Notes: generated from the sequence alone by a model not told the origin. A DNA stretch of 64,000 nt from Tindallia californiensis (GCF_900107405.1 NZ_FNPV01000002.1:364606-428605); one strand, 5' to 3'; shown: positions 40,159 through 49,109, numbered from the stretch's first letter. Numbers and translations: made by a program.

Positions 40159-40424
40159 TCTTTAAAGTTATTTTCAATTAGCTTTACTATTTCTTCAAAA
40201 GCCTGAATTTCATCAGGACCTTTTACGACTAAATGTATTTCTTCACCTTGTCTGACACCCATGCTCATAACGTTCATAATGCTTTTTGCATCGTATACAT
40301 TGCCACTCCGATAAATATTAATATCTGATTCAAAACGCATGGCATACTTAACAAGAATAGCGGCTGGTCTGGCATGTATTCCTGTTTCATTTTTAATTAG
40401 GATGTTTTTTTCCAGCATAAGCAT
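40152..40424 (-). CDS. ptsH: HPr-family phosphocarrier protein
   Basis: 90 residues. The active-site His is in GIHARPAA and the regulatory Ser region reads DAKSIMNVMSMGV. In the phosphotransferase system HPr carries phosphate from enzyme I to sugar-specific enzymes; in Firmicutes HPr-Ser-P works with CcpA. Presence of the His argues against Crh, which lacks it. It is a single-gene unit with its own terminator and no enzyme I beside it. Confidence 0.92.
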   Translation of the reverse strand: MLMLEKNILIKNETGIHARPAAILVKYAMRFESDINIYRSGNVYDAKSIMNVMSMGVRQGEEIHLVVKGPDEIQAFEEIVKLIENNFKEA

Positions 40425-40540
40425 CGATCCTTTCTGCTATGTCATAAACTCAAATGTATGATATCGCTAAAAATTTCTGAATTGTCTCATTCCATTGTAC
40501 CTCATATCTATTGATAAAAAAAGAAAAATTTCCTATTTTA

Positions 40541-40684
40541 TCAAAGGGACTGCACTCCCAGAAAAATGACTATTGCTATCAGTATTACCACAGCTGCCGC
40601 TACTATCTTAATCACTTTTTTTCCTTTATCTGTCTTTACAGTTTTTTTCGCTTGATTGCGTTTTATTTTTCTCGTTTGAGACAT
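40541..40684 (-). CDS. Small single-pass membrane protein, 47 residues
   Basis: An ATG at 40684 preceded by GGGGGAGAGG opens a 47-codon frame ending in TGA at 40541. The first 25 residues are strongly basic (many Lys and Arg) and the last 20 form a membrane segment (IVAAAVVILIAIVIFLGV) ending in QSL, so the protein should be N-in with almost nothing outside. The strong ribosome-binding site and the clean basic-then-hydrophobic pattern support it. No family is recognised. Confidence 0.7.
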   Translation of the reverse strand: MSQTRKIKRNQAKKTVKTDKGKKVIKIVAAAVVILIAIVIFLGVQSL

Positions 40685-40782
40685 TACCTCTCCCCCTGGC
40701 ATTTTAGAGTTCCATCGAAATGATTGGATGCTTTTCTTATGTTTACCCTTTTGTCTATTTTCTACTCATTACCTCGATCCGC

Positions 40783-42018
40783 CTAAATACTACATCGAAA
40801 CAACACTGCCTTATAAGTGCTCAGAAGCGCTATCAAGTCCTGGCGTTTTTTTTCTTTTCCCTTTTTCAGAAAAGTTTCCGGAGGCTTAAAGAAATAGGTC
40901 ATTTTATGATCGCTATCTTTATTTTTTTGCTGCTTGTCTGGCAACGCAAGAATGGTTCTTATCATTTCATCGAAGCCATATAACTGTAATGGTTCAATAT
41001 CAAAATATTTCGCTATAGCTTCGATGATTGTCATTAACAGATCTTGATAACGCGCCTCCTTTGGCAGATCAAAAATATCGATCATTGTTGGAATAGCTTC
41101 TTCCATAAAGGTTCTGTTTAACGCTTTTTTTTGATCTAAATCCAAGGTTATGCAAATTTCCTTTTGTAATGCATCCGGCCAGCTGAAAAGCATTTTTAAA
41201 GCAATATGTTCCGCAGGCATGTCATAAAAATAATAAACGGTTCCTTTTAACGAGTCCAATACACGTAATGTATCCAAGTACCCTAGCTTTAAGTTTCTTC
41301 GGCTTTGTTCTTTAGAAAAATTAAGCACTCCTCCCAGTTCCCGATTAGGGCAAATATAAACAATCTCCGCATCTCCAGGATTCACTTTGATAATCCGCCC
41401 TCTTCCGTAGAGCCGCACCGCATATATTTTAGAGTAGTTTTTTCTTAACAGCATATTAATTGGTAAATTATTATAAAAACTACCATCTAAAAAACGTTTT
41501 CCATCAAACTTCTTTTCTTTGAACACTGGTAAGTAAGAAGATGCCATCAGATAATCAGCCAGTTTTCCTGCCGGTACATCCTCCTTAAACAGTTCTAGCG
41601 GAACCATATCGGTTAGAGAATAGGTAACAAACCCAAAGTCTTTTGACGACTTGCGTATTTTTTCTTCATTGATCATGGATTGAATAAGCTGGTATAGTGG
41701 CGAGGTGTCAATTCCTGCATTTTTTACTACTTTTCGTATTTCCTCTAATAGAATACTAACATTTTTTTGATCCAGCTTCCAGTCTGTTATCAGTTCATTA
41801 ATATCATCATCAATCGATAAAACTTTGTTGGGTTCCACCGTATACCAGGTATTCCATGCCAATTCAAAATCATCCTGTAGGATCATAGCACCATTTAGAG
41901 CTCCGACAGAAGTACCCGTTACGCCAGAAAAAGTGATTCCCTTTTGTCTAAAAGCTTTCCAGGCACCTATCTGATAAGCACCTTTCCCACCTCCACCTTC
42001 TAATGTCAAACCAACCAT
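40783..42018 (-). CDS. Patatin-like phospholipase family protein
   Basis: 411 residues. The N-terminal patatin domain (about 1-215) carries the oxyanion motif GGGGKGAYQIG, the nucleophile elbow GTSVG and the catalytic Asp in FLDGSFYNNLP, so a Ser-Asp lipid acyl hydrolase is expected. The C-terminal part of about 190 residues is unassigned and basic at the end. No signal peptide, so it acts in the cytoplasm or at the inner membrane face. Confidence 0.9.
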   Translation of the reverse strand: MVGLTLEGGGGKGAYQIGAWKAFRQKGITFSGVTGTSVGALNGAMILQDDFELAWNTWYTVEPNKVLSIDDDINELITDWKLDQKNVSILLEEIRKVVKNAGIDTSPLYQLIQSMINEEKIRKSSKDFGFVTYSLTDMVPLELFKEDVPAGKLADYLMASSYLPVFKEKKFDGKRFLDGSFYNNLPINMLLRKNYSKIYAVRLYGRGRIIKVNPGDAEIVYICPNRELGGVLNFSKEQSRRNLKLGYLDTLRVLDSLKGTVYYFYDMPAEHIALKMLFSWPDALQKEICITLDLDQKKALNRTFMEEAIPTMIDIFDLPKEARYQDLLMTIIEAIAKYFDIEPLQLYGFDEMIRTILALPDKQQKNKDSDHKMTYFFKPPETFLKKGKEKKRQDLIALLSTYKAVLFRCSI

Positions 42019-42134
42019 TGCTTTTCTCTCCTCATTCGTCAGAAGTTCTTTTCTTCTTTTTCGACATATCCTACTTCTTTACTTATTATACCATTTATTA
42101 TCCATCCTTTTGCTATTCTCTTTTAAAACTAAAA

Positions 42135-42164
42135 AGAAGAGAAGATTAAAACATCTTCTCTTCT
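42135..42164 (-). terminator. Terminator after cstA
   Basis: A perfect 12-bp stem (AGAAGAGAAGAT with ATCTTCTCTTCT) with a 6-nt loop is followed by TTTTT on the minus strand, 31 nt after the cstA stop. Confidence 0.85.
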
Positions 42165-42194
42165 GAAACAATCATCTTGTTCTACTGTTTTTTC

Positions 42195-43808
42195 TTATTT
42201 TTGTTCCGGTGCTTCTGTCTTAAATAAAATACCGAAGCCTTCTACAAGAAGAATAATCGCTAATACAAATAGAACAACAGGGAATACTACTAATATCCAG
42301 TTTTGTGCTATTAGATTTGTTCGTGCAAGGAAAAATAAGGCTACCAAAGTGGCCGCAAACATAAAGACAATAGGTCCGATAAACATTTTGTATCCTTTGT
42401 TGGCTTTTTTAAGCCACACAGCTACAGCCATTAAGGCTAAAGCGGCTAAAAGCTGGTTAGCTGACCCAAAAATAGGCCATATTAAATCCCAACTAGTAAC
42501 GGCTAACAATCCACCTAAAACAACAGTCACACCTGTTGCTGCATACATATTTGTAAAGATCGGTTTTTTCTCTGTTGGATCTTCTGGTTCAAAATATTCT
42601 TGCAAAATAAATCTTCCCAGTCGTGTTGCTGTATCAAGGCTTGTTAAGGCAAATGCCGAAACAGCTAAAGCCACAAAGGATTTTCCGATTTCAAAAGGTA
42701 TTCCAAAACTGGTCATAAAAACACCGATGCCATCAGAAAATACATTAACAGGTCCACCATCCGCTAATAGCTCTGTTAATCTTGGTCCAGCTACATAAGC
42801 AGCTGTTATAATCGCAATCGTAGCCAGTACCCCTTCTATCAGCATACCACCATAACCAACAATCTTTGCATCACTTTCCTTTGTCAGCTGTTTCGAAGAA
42901 GTTCCTGACCCTACCAAAGAGTGAAAGCCTGAAATCGCACCACAGGCAACGGTAATAAATAGCATCGGGAACAGATACTGTCCCCCCACATTAAAACCCA
43001 TGTATCCTTCTAGCTGCAATGTCGGTCTGGATATTAAAAGTCCTAACACGGCGCCTGCTAACATGGCATATAACAGATAAGCATTCAGGTAATCACGAGG
43101 TTGTAATAGAATCCACACCGGAGTAACGGAAGCAATCGCAATATATACCAATAAAAATGCAATCCATACATTCCTAGAAAGAACTAAGGGGAACATATTT
43201 CCTAAAGCAATACAGGCTAATAGCAATGCAACGCCAATAACAGAACCTATTTTTAAGGAAAAGCCACGTCGATAAACCAAGTTCCCAAAACCAACGGCTA
43301 CTACAATAAACAGCAAAGATGCTGTACCCGCTGCTGGCACTGATACAAATGTATTAGCAACAATATTTGTAAATGCCGCTACTACTAGCAAAAGGGTTAG
43401 CCATGCAAACACTGAAAAGAGTTTTTTTCCTTTTGCTCCCATATTGGCTTGAATAACTTCTCCAATGGATTTTCCATCATGTCGGATGGATGCAAAAAGT
43501 GAGCTGTAATCTTGGACTCCTCCAAAGAAAATACTTCCAACAATAATCCATAGTAATACAGGTATCCATCCAAATATAGCTGCTGCGATAGGTCCAACAA
43601 TAGGACCAGCACCAGCGATCGAAGCAAAATGGTGACCCAGCAACACAGCTGAAGAAGCTGGTACATAATCGACACCATCACCTCTTGTATGGGCTGGCGT
43701 TGGTTTTGAATCATCAATGCCCCACTGTTTGCTCAGCCAGGCGCCATAAGTTACATAAGCAATTAAAAAAGCAACAATTGAAATAAGAACTAATAATAAT
43801 GCACTCAT
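42195..43808 (-). CDS. cstA: CstA-family carbon starvation/pyruvate transporter
   Basis: 537 residues with a dozen or more membrane segments. Family landmarks: the N-terminal GDGVDYVPASSAVLLGHHFASIAGAGPIVGP, GVQDYSSLFASIRHDGKSIGE and HSLVGSGTSSKQL. CstA and BtsT proteins take up pyruvate and possibly peptides or amino acids. It lies downstream of a LytS/LytTR two-component system, the same pairing by which BtsSR or LytST systems control pyruvate transporters in other bacteria; pyruvate as substrate is thus inferred from family and context. Confidence 0.9.
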   Translation of the reverse strand: MSALLLVLISIVAFLIAYVTYGAWLSKQWGIDDSKPTPAHTRGDGVDYVPASSAVLLGHHFASIAGAGPIVGPIAAAIFGWIPVLLWIIVGSIFFGGVQDYSSLFASIRHDGKSIGEVIQANMGAKGKKLFSVFAWLTLLLVVAAFTNIVANTFVSVPAAGTASLLFIVVAVGFGNLVYRRGFSLKIGSVIGVALLLACIALGNMFPLVLSRNVWIAFLLVYIAIASVTPVWILLQPRDYLNAYLLYAMLAGAVLGLLISRPTLQLEGYMGFNVGGQYLFPMLFITVACGAISGFHSLVGSGTSSKQLTKESDAKIVGYGGMLIEGVLATIAIITAAYVAGPRLTELLADGGPVNVFSDGIGVFMTSFGIPFEIGKSFVALAVSAFALTSLDTATRLGRFILQEYFEPEDPTEKKPIFTNMYAATGVTVVLGGLLAVTSWDLIWPIFGSANQLLAALALMAVAVWLKKANKGYKMFIGPIVFMFAATLVALFFLARTNLIAQNWILVVFPVVLFVLAIILLVEGFGILFKTEAPEQK

Positions 43809-43845
43809 ACCGATCCTCCTTTTATTATTGCGGTTTTTTTGTGAT

Positions 43846-44343
43846 TTACTTTGGTGAATATACTTCCTTAACCTCCTTTCCTCTTTTATTAAAATATACG
43901 CTCCCTGTATCAGCGTTAACTAATAAGAGGCGAATATACACCCATCCCTTAAACCCAAGAGCAAAGCTTTTATTATGCTTCGCCTTTTGAAGTTGCTCAA
44001 GGACAATGGCATCCGGTTCTCTCTCCGACACAATAACGCCAGTAATAATAGTAGACATATGTTCATTGTGAGGGCTTACCTTTTCTTCCGTTGCCTTTAC
44101 CAATATTCTCCAAAAATGATCCAGCTCATTTCCGGTTAGCTGTTCGGTTTTATGCAGGAAGACGTGTTCGTGATTCTCCATTGCATATACTTTTAACTTT
44201 TTACTGGCGAAATAGCGTTCACTTCGGATTTTCGACTGTGCATATAGATTAAATGTCTTTTGTTGATATTCGTATTCTCTTTCAATGTCAAAATAGTTAT
44301 AAAGCCGATTTTCTATCAATTCCAGATAGCGATCAAATATCAT
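43846..44343 (-). CDS. Unrecognised 165-residue protein between LytTR regulator and cstA
   Basis: A soluble-looking protein, rich in charged and aromatic residues, with no signal peptide or membrane segment. The middle part reads like a mixed alpha/beta domain (HMSTIITGVIVSEREPDAIVLEQLQKAKHNKSFALGFKGW). It starts after a good GGAG site and ends 37 nt before cstA, so both are probably co-transcribed. It could be an accessory factor of the transporter. No family is named with confidence. Confidence 0.7.
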   Translation of the reverse strand: MIFDRYLELIENRLYNYFDIEREYEYQQKTFNLYAQSKIRSERYFASKKLKVYAMENHEHVFLHKTEQLTGNELDHFWRILVKATEEKVSPHNEHMSTIITGVIVSEREPDAIVLEQLQKAKHNKSFALGFKGWVYIRLLLVNADTGSVYFNKRGKEVKEVYSPK

Positions 44344-44402
44344 GGTATACTCCTTTTACTTTTTTATTGCCTATACCCACTTAATCCTTTTTTATCAACT
44401 TA

Positions 44403-44470
44403 ATTATACTCTTATGTTTTATTGATTCTCTTTTAAATTCTTAACTAGCCTGTAAGAAGAGTTGAACGGT
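44403..44470 (-). promoter_or_regulatory. Candidate LytTR-regulated promoter of the cstA operon
   Basis: On the minus strand two imperfect direct repeats, ACCGTTCAA (44462-44470) and CTAGTTAAG (44440-44448), have their starts 22 bp apart, the spacing used by LytTR-domain regulators. About 31 bp further down is TATAAT (44403-44408) with no good -35, as expected for an activated promoter. It lies between the LytTR regulator gene and the genes it probably controls. Confidence 0.45.
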
Positions 44471-44496
44471 ATGTTTTTTTGGTTAAATGGTAACGC

Positions 44497-45279
44497 CTAT
44501 CCAATAATATTCATTCTTTCTTTGAAGCTTTTAGTATTATTTCGACTGACCGGAATCAAACGATTGCTATCCTCTTCTATTTTAAGTTGCAACGCATTGT
44601 TAAACCAAAATAAAACCTCCTTTACCTCCTCTAAGTTGACAAGAAAACTTCGATGAGTTCGAAAAAAAGGTGGATCTGGCAGCTTTTCCTCCCATTCCGA
44701 TAAGGTTAAGGTCGAAGTGAAATTTCCTTTTGCTGTGATCACTTTTGTATTTCCCTCTTCCGTTTCTATGTATAAAATATCTTCTAAATCAATAACATAG
44801 AGCCGTTCATCTCTTTCGAGGGTTAATTTCTTTTTCCGCTGCTCCTCCTTAAAATGCTCTATTAAAAGTTTTTCTACGGCTGACAAGGGATTCGTCAGTT
44901 GTGCTTCACTCTGCTTTTCATAAGCATGCATTAAGTGCAGCAGTGTTTTTTCAAACCGTCTTTCATCGATAGGCTTAAGAAGATAATCTACCGCTGCATA
45001 TTCAAAAGCTTTCAGCGCATATTCATCATAGGCTGTCACAAAAACAATTTTTGCATCCACTTCATTGTTCACCATTGTTTCCGCAACATCCAAACCGGAC
45101 ATATCCTGCAAATGAATATCCAAAAAAACCACGTCATAAACCTTATTTTTCAGTTTGTTCAATGCGACTTCGCCACTGTTAGCTTCTTCAATCATGAAGT
45201 TTGATTCTCCATACTCATTAAGTAGGGCAGCAATCTGTTTTCTTGCGGGCATTTCATCATCAACCACTAATATTTTCAT
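44497..45279 (-). CDS. LytTR-family response regulator
   Basis: 260 residues from the ATG at 45279 (GGAGG 6 to 8 nt before). The N-terminal receiver (ILVVDDEMPARKQI, phospho-Asp in VVFLDIHLQDMSG, KPI lysine) is joined to a C-terminal LytTR DNA-binding domain (about 150-255; LYVIDLEDILYIETEEGNTKV, FFRTHRSFLVNL). It pairs with the LytS-type kinase just upstream and probably activates cstA. Confidence 0.93.
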   Translation of the reverse strand: MKILVVDDEMPARKQIAALLNEYGESNFMIEEANSGEVALNKLKNKVYDVVFLDIHLQDMSGLDVAETMVNNEVDAKIVFVTAYDEYALKAFEYAAVDYLLKPIDERRFEKTLLHLMHAYEKQSEAQLTNPLSAVEKLLIEHFKEEQRKKKLTLERDERLYVIDLEDILYIETEEGNTKVITAKGNFTSTLTLSEWEEKLPDPPFFRTHRSFLVNLEEVKEVLFWFNNALQLKIEEDSNRLIPVSRNNTKSFKERMNIIG

Positions 45280-45289
45280 ACATTTCCTC

Positions 45290-46984
45290 CTATGCACCTA
45301 TGGGAAAGCGAACCTTTACTTTGGTTCCTTTTCCCTGATTGCTTTCAATTTTCATTCCATAGTTTTTTCCATATAAAGTAATCAGCCGTTTATGAATATT
45401 CACCAGTCCTACAGATTTTCGTTCTCCGCATTCATGATCTTCTTCCAGCAGCATCGGAATTTTTGCCTGATCGATACCGGTACCGTTATCTTCGATGGTT
45501 ACTAAGTAGTCTTTGCCTATCAGCGAGGATGAAATCTTCACAACTCCACCTTCTTTTTTAGGTAAAATCCCATGGAGCACCGCATTTTCAACCAGCGGCT
45601 GCAGAATTAACGGTGGCATTTTTATCGATTTTCCATCTTGGAGGTCATATTCCACTTTCAGCCGATCCCCAAAACGTGCTTCTTCAATTTCTAAATAGGA
45701 TTTTATATAGGCTATTTCCTGTTCGAAGTCTATTAAATCCCCTTGCGCTGATAAACTTTTCCGAAACAGCACCGAAAGTGAGTTCAGCAAAAATTTTGCT
45801 TTCTTTCCATCAAAAAGCATAAAAGATTGGATAGTATTAATGGCATTAAAAAGAAAGTGGGGATTTATTTGAGCCTGCAATGCCCTCAACTCTGCATCTA
45901 CCAGTAGTTTTTCCTGGGTTTCTACACGGCCGACTTCTATTTGAGTTGAAAAAAGTTGTGCCAACCCCAATGCCAACTCTTCGTCTAAGTGAGAGATCGA
46001 GTGCTCCGCCTCTCTATATAGCTTCAGCGCTCCCACAATTTTTTCCTGCTCTTTCAACGGAACGATAACGGCTGCTTTCAGAGGGCAGTCCTGGTAATGG
46101 CAGTTAATTTCCTCTTTTTTGTTAATCACTCGATGCTCTCCACTTTTTATCACCCCTAAAGTAGCTCCTGTGCCTATTAACTCGCCCGTACGATGATGTT
46201 CTCCTCCCAGACCGCAGTGCGCAAGAATTTTTGTTTCATTGGTAATGGAGACAGCAGCAATATCGATGGTTTGATAAATAATTTCGACTACTTTTCCTGC
46301 CACCTCTTCCTTTAACCCTTTTCGAAAATAGGGTAAGGTTAGGTTGGCAATTTTTAATGCCTTTTCAGCTTGAATGGCTGCAATTCGTTCCTGTTCCTTA
46401 TAGATATTTTCTAAGATTCCTACAAACAGGGCGATTCCTATGGAGTTTGCAATAATCATGGGCACTGCAATTATTTTCACAAGCGCCAATGCATCGGTAA
46501 AAGGTCTGGCGATCAGAAGTATAATAACCATCTGAGCTGCTTCCGCTAGCATTCCAATCAGTAGCGCATATTTCCATTTCTGTTCTTTATTTCGAAGGTG
46601 AAAATAAAAGTAGCCTCCCATGATTCCTTCCACTATGGTTGAAATTCCACAGGCTAAAGCTGTAAAGCCTCCAATATCAATTAGGAAACGATGTCCTCCT
46701 GCTATTAAAGCAGCACCAAAACCTACCAGTGGGCCTCCTAAAAGAGCTCCCACCATCACCCCTACTACCCGGGTATTGGCCAAAGCTCCTTGTACCGGCA
46801 CTCCATAATAAGTTCCTAGAATTCCTATTAACCCAAAAATAAACGCTAGTATTAGCTTATCCAATAGTCTTGCATTTTTTTTGATAATTAAACGTCTAAA
46901 AATTCCAATTTTTGATATGATCACGGCTAATATAATGATCACACCTAATCGGTTGATTAAGTCAAAAAGCATTTCAATCATCAT
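45290..46984 (-). CDS. LytS/BtsS-type sensor histidine kinase
   Basis: 564 residues. Six or so membrane segments (about 10-200) form a 5TM-5TMR_LYT domain (GALANTRVVGVMVGALLGGPLVGF and AGGHRF are characteristic), then a GAF domain (about 215-345), a His_kinase domain (QAQINPHFLFNAINTI, with His in the PHF motif) and a HATPase domain (LILQPLVENAVLHG, VTIEDNGTG). Relatives of this layout sense extracellular pyruvate. It starts after GAGG and is followed by its regulator gene at 11 nt. Confidence 0.93.
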   Translation of the reverse strand: MMIEMLFDLINRLGVIIILAVIISKIGIFRRLIIKKNARLLDKLILAFIFGLIGILGTYYGVPVQGALANTRVVGVMVGALLGGPLVGFGAALIAGGHRFLIDIGGFTALACGISTIVEGIMGGYFYFHLRNKEQKWKYALLIGMLAEAAQMVIILLIARPFTDALALVKIIAVPMIIANSIGIALFVGILENIYKEQERIAAIQAEKALKIANLTLPYFRKGLKEEVAGKVVEIIYQTIDIAAVSITNETKILAHCGLGGEHHRTGELIGTGATLGVIKSGEHRVINKKEEINCHYQDCPLKAAVIVPLKEQEKIVGALKLYREAEHSISHLDEELALGLAQLFSTQIEVGRVETQEKLLVDAELRALQAQINPHFLFNAINTIQSFMLFDGKKAKFLLNSLSVLFRKSLSAQGDLIDFEQEIAYIKSYLEIEEARFGDRLKVEYDLQDGKSIKMPPLILQPLVENAVLHGILPKKEGGVVKISSSLIGKDYLVTIEDNGTGIDQAKIPMLLEEDHECGERKSVGLVNIHKRLITLYGKNYGMKIESNQGKGTKVKVRFPIGA

Positions 46985-47054
46985 TTTTATCCTCTTCTCC
47001 TTATAGCCTTATAAACACCCTGATAAGCACCCAACCTTAAAACCCAAAACAAAA

Positions 47055-47091
47055 CCTCCCTGAATATCATCCGGATATCATCTCAGCGAGG
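47055..47091 (-). terminator. Terminator of the ubiquitin-like operon
   Basis: CCTCGCTGA pairs with TCAGGGAGG (one mismatch) around a 19-nt loop that can fold further (ATATCCGGATGATAT), followed by TTTTGTTTTG on the minus strand, 46 nt after the RING-like gene. Confidence 0.65.
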
Positions 47092-47136
47092 TAATAAAGA
47101 ATCTTATTTAAGAGCAACAAGAAAGATTTTTACCTT

Positions 47137-47475
47137 TCAAGGCAAGTAGACATGATTTAAGTAATAACCTAGCCCCAGCAAAAATAATATTCCTAAAATG
47201 AATACCCATTGGTATCGAAAAAACAGTTTCTTAAAAGACTTTTCTTCTGTCTCCGCAAATGTGATTTCAATAGGAGGAAGGTTTTGCCTGCGATGAGCCG
47301 CTATTCTCAGATTAGGTTTCATTTGTCCCTTACAACCATAGGTCGTACATTTTCCATTTTCGATCCAGCACTCACGATGATGAGGCATTTTACAATCAGA
47401 GCATAAGATGTTTTCCTCACCTACTCGAATCGCTGTCTGGCAGTAAGGACATATAACCATATTGTTGGAAACCAA
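47137..47475 (-). CDS. RING-like zinc protein with C-terminal membrane anchor
   Basis: 112 residues (TTG start at 47475; ATG at 47460 is the alternative). The N-terminal 50 residues hold a RING-type cross-brace pattern: CPYC, then CSDC, HHRECW, and CTTYGC, giving eight possible zinc ligands with Cys and His in RING order. It matches the prokaryotic RING finger group. A membrane segment (VFILGILFLLGLGYYL, about 90-107) near the end would tail-anchor it with the RING in the cytoplasm. It is the last gene of an operon with Ubl, E1, E2 and JAB proteins, so an E3-like role is a reasonable inference. Confidence 0.8.
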   Translation of the reverse strand: MVSNNMVICPYCQTAIRVGEENILCSDCKMPHHRECWIENGKCTTYGCKGQMKPNLRIAAHRRQNLPPIEITFAETEEKSFKKLFFRYQWVFILGILFLLGLGYYLNHVYLP

Positions 47476-47481
47476 TGAAAC

Positions 47482-48471
47482 TCACTCTCCCATCGGATGA
47501 TATAAAAGCAATCGCTGTCCAATTTCTAAACTGTCTGGATTTTCTAAGTGATTGAGACGCATTAAGTATTGATATTCAAAAGGATTATCATAAAATTGTC
47601 TGCTGATAGACCATAGGTTGTCTCCCTCTTGAACTGTATAAAAAAACAATCTATCTTCCGTATAGCTTTCCACCTGTTTTTCTAACTGAGAAACTTTTTT
47701 CTGGATCTCTTCAATATCCGTCTGATAATCACGAATGACTTCATGTAGCCCCTTTATTTTTTCGTCCTGAGGCTCATTCATTGCTTTATCGACTGATGCA
47801 TCAGAATCTAAACGATGCATATTTGTCACCAGTAGCAGCGCAATGCTAATACTAAGAGCGGCGATTAGTTTTTTCTCTTTGGTCGCATATTTCTTCATCG
47901 GTTCTTCCACTGTGCTCTTTTGGCTAATAGAATTGTCTTTTATCGGTTTTTCTGCCTTAGAAACCATCAGCTTTTGAGAAGAAAATGAGGTATAGTCTGT
48001 CGCTACAATTCGATCCTGTTCCCAGCGATAAAACCCGCATTTCTTTTGAACAGGGTCAACTACATAAGCTATTTGCCAAGGTAAGTTAAAAAAATTTTCA
48101 TGAATAAACAAGTCATATTTTGACAGAAAAATACCAAAACCAGGATGTGTGTGAAACCATCCTACTATCTTTTCTTCAGGAAAAAAAGCTTCTTTATCCT
48201 GATGAATCTGAGCCCAGGTGTCGTGGGTAAAAGTAAGGGAAGTTCTATCAGCTGTTGTTTTTTCAGCTGTCAACATACCCGAAACAAAGAGGGTTTGTCC
48301 CTCTGCCCTTTCTTCTACCTTTCCCAGCAAAACGCCCCCCAGTTCCCTATTGGTATCCGTTGTCGCATAACGGTCAATTTGGCGTTGCACTTCTTTATCA
48401 AATTTTATTACAAATCGATCAGATGGTTTTTCCAGTGATTTGGATTCCCCCAGTTCAATCTCAAACTCCAC
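47482..48471 (-). CDS. JAB/JAMM peptidase with membrane segment and LysM domain
   Basis: About 329 residues (GTG start at 48471; a TTG two codons earlier is too close to the GGAG). Residues about 20-155 form a JAB/MPN domain with a complete JAMM set: Glu in RELGGVLLG, then HTHPGFGIFLSKYD (HxH and Asp ten residues later), so a zinc isopeptidase or deubiquitinase-like enzyme is expected. Then comes a charged linker, one membrane segment (LIAALSISIALLLVTNM, about 203-219), a coiled coil (about 240-272) and a C-terminal LysM domain (YTVQEGDNLWSISRQFY). The topology puts the peptidase inside and LysM outside on peptidoglycan. Confidence 0.88.
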   Translation of the reverse strand: MEFEIELGESKSLEKPSDRFVIKFDKEVQRQIDRYATTDTNRELGGVLLGKVEERAEGQTLFVSGMLTAEKTTADRTSLTFTHDTWAQIHQDKEAFFPEEKIVGWFHTHPGFGIFLSKYDLFIHENFFNLPWQIAYVVDPVQKKCGFYRWEQDRIVATDYTSFSSQKLMVSKAEKPIKDNSISQKSTVEEPMKKYATKEKKLIAALSISIALLLVTNMHRLDSDASVDKAMNEPQDEKIKGLHEVIRDYQTDIEEIQKKVSQLEKQVESYTEDRLFFYTVQEGDNLWSISRQFYDNPFEYQYLMRLNHLENPDSLEIGQRLLLYHPMGE

Positions 48472-48530
48472 GGGCAATCTCCTTTCCTGGTATTTACTTT
48501 TACTCCATTTAGTCTCTTTTTCAACTGTTT

Positions 48531-49106
48531 CTATAATAACTTAATATCAACTTCTTGGTTCGCACTACTACTTTTTCTTTTAGATGGCATTAAGGTAATG
48601 CTAAAATGATCTTTTTTAGCGCCAGAAAAGTTTACATCCGGCTCCGGTTGCCATAAATCAATATTATCAGCCGGAAATCGATGCTGATTTTCCTTAGCCC
48701 ATCGAGAAGCTTCAATGTTTAATGGGCTTTTAGGGTTGTAATTTTTATACTGAATCATGTCTCCAATTTGAATGATAATATCCACCAATCGTTCACCGGC
48801 ACCCCAAAAATCACCAATACAAACCTGATACCTGAAATTAGGATGAAAAATCGGGGTTTTCATTTGACATTTTGGTTTTTCTCTCGGGTAATTAGCATGC
48901 AGGTATACTTCGACCTGATGTCTATTTGTCAACGTTGGCCTTCCTATTTTTTCATCCATTTTATAGCCTTTCATTTTATAGGTTATCAAATATTTTTCTG
49001 GCGGTTCTCCCGCAATTGGTTCAATATCGATATAAGGGTGTCTGGAAAATTCAAGTTTAAGACTGTTAAAATCCGACTCTAGCCGTTTTAATCGTGCCTT
49101 CACCAC
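48531..49106 (-). CDS. E2-like ubiquitin-conjugating enzyme
   Basis: 191 residues (GTG start with AGAGGTG upstream). The UBC fold is recognisable: NYPREKPKCQMKTPIFHPN (YP...P...F-HPN) followed by the strand with the candidate catalytic cysteine Cys96 in QVCIGDFW, then LVDIIIQIGDMIQYKNYNPKSPLN, the usual helix after the active site. This matches bacterial E2 proteins that take a ubiquitin-like protein from an E1. The last 35 residues are Ser/Lys-rich and probably flexible. It starts 3 nt after the E1 gene ends. Confidence 0.85.
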   Translation of the reverse strand: MVKARLKRLESDFNSLKLEFSRHPYIDIEPIAGEPPEKYLITYKMKGYKMDEKIGRPTLTNRHQVEVYLHANYPREKPKCQMKTPIFHPNFRYQVCIGDFWGAGERLVDIIIQIGDMIQYKNYNPKSPLNIEASRWAKENQHRFPADNIDLWQPEPDVNFSGAKKDHFSITLMPSKRKSSSANQEVDIKLL

Positions 49107-49109
49107 ATG

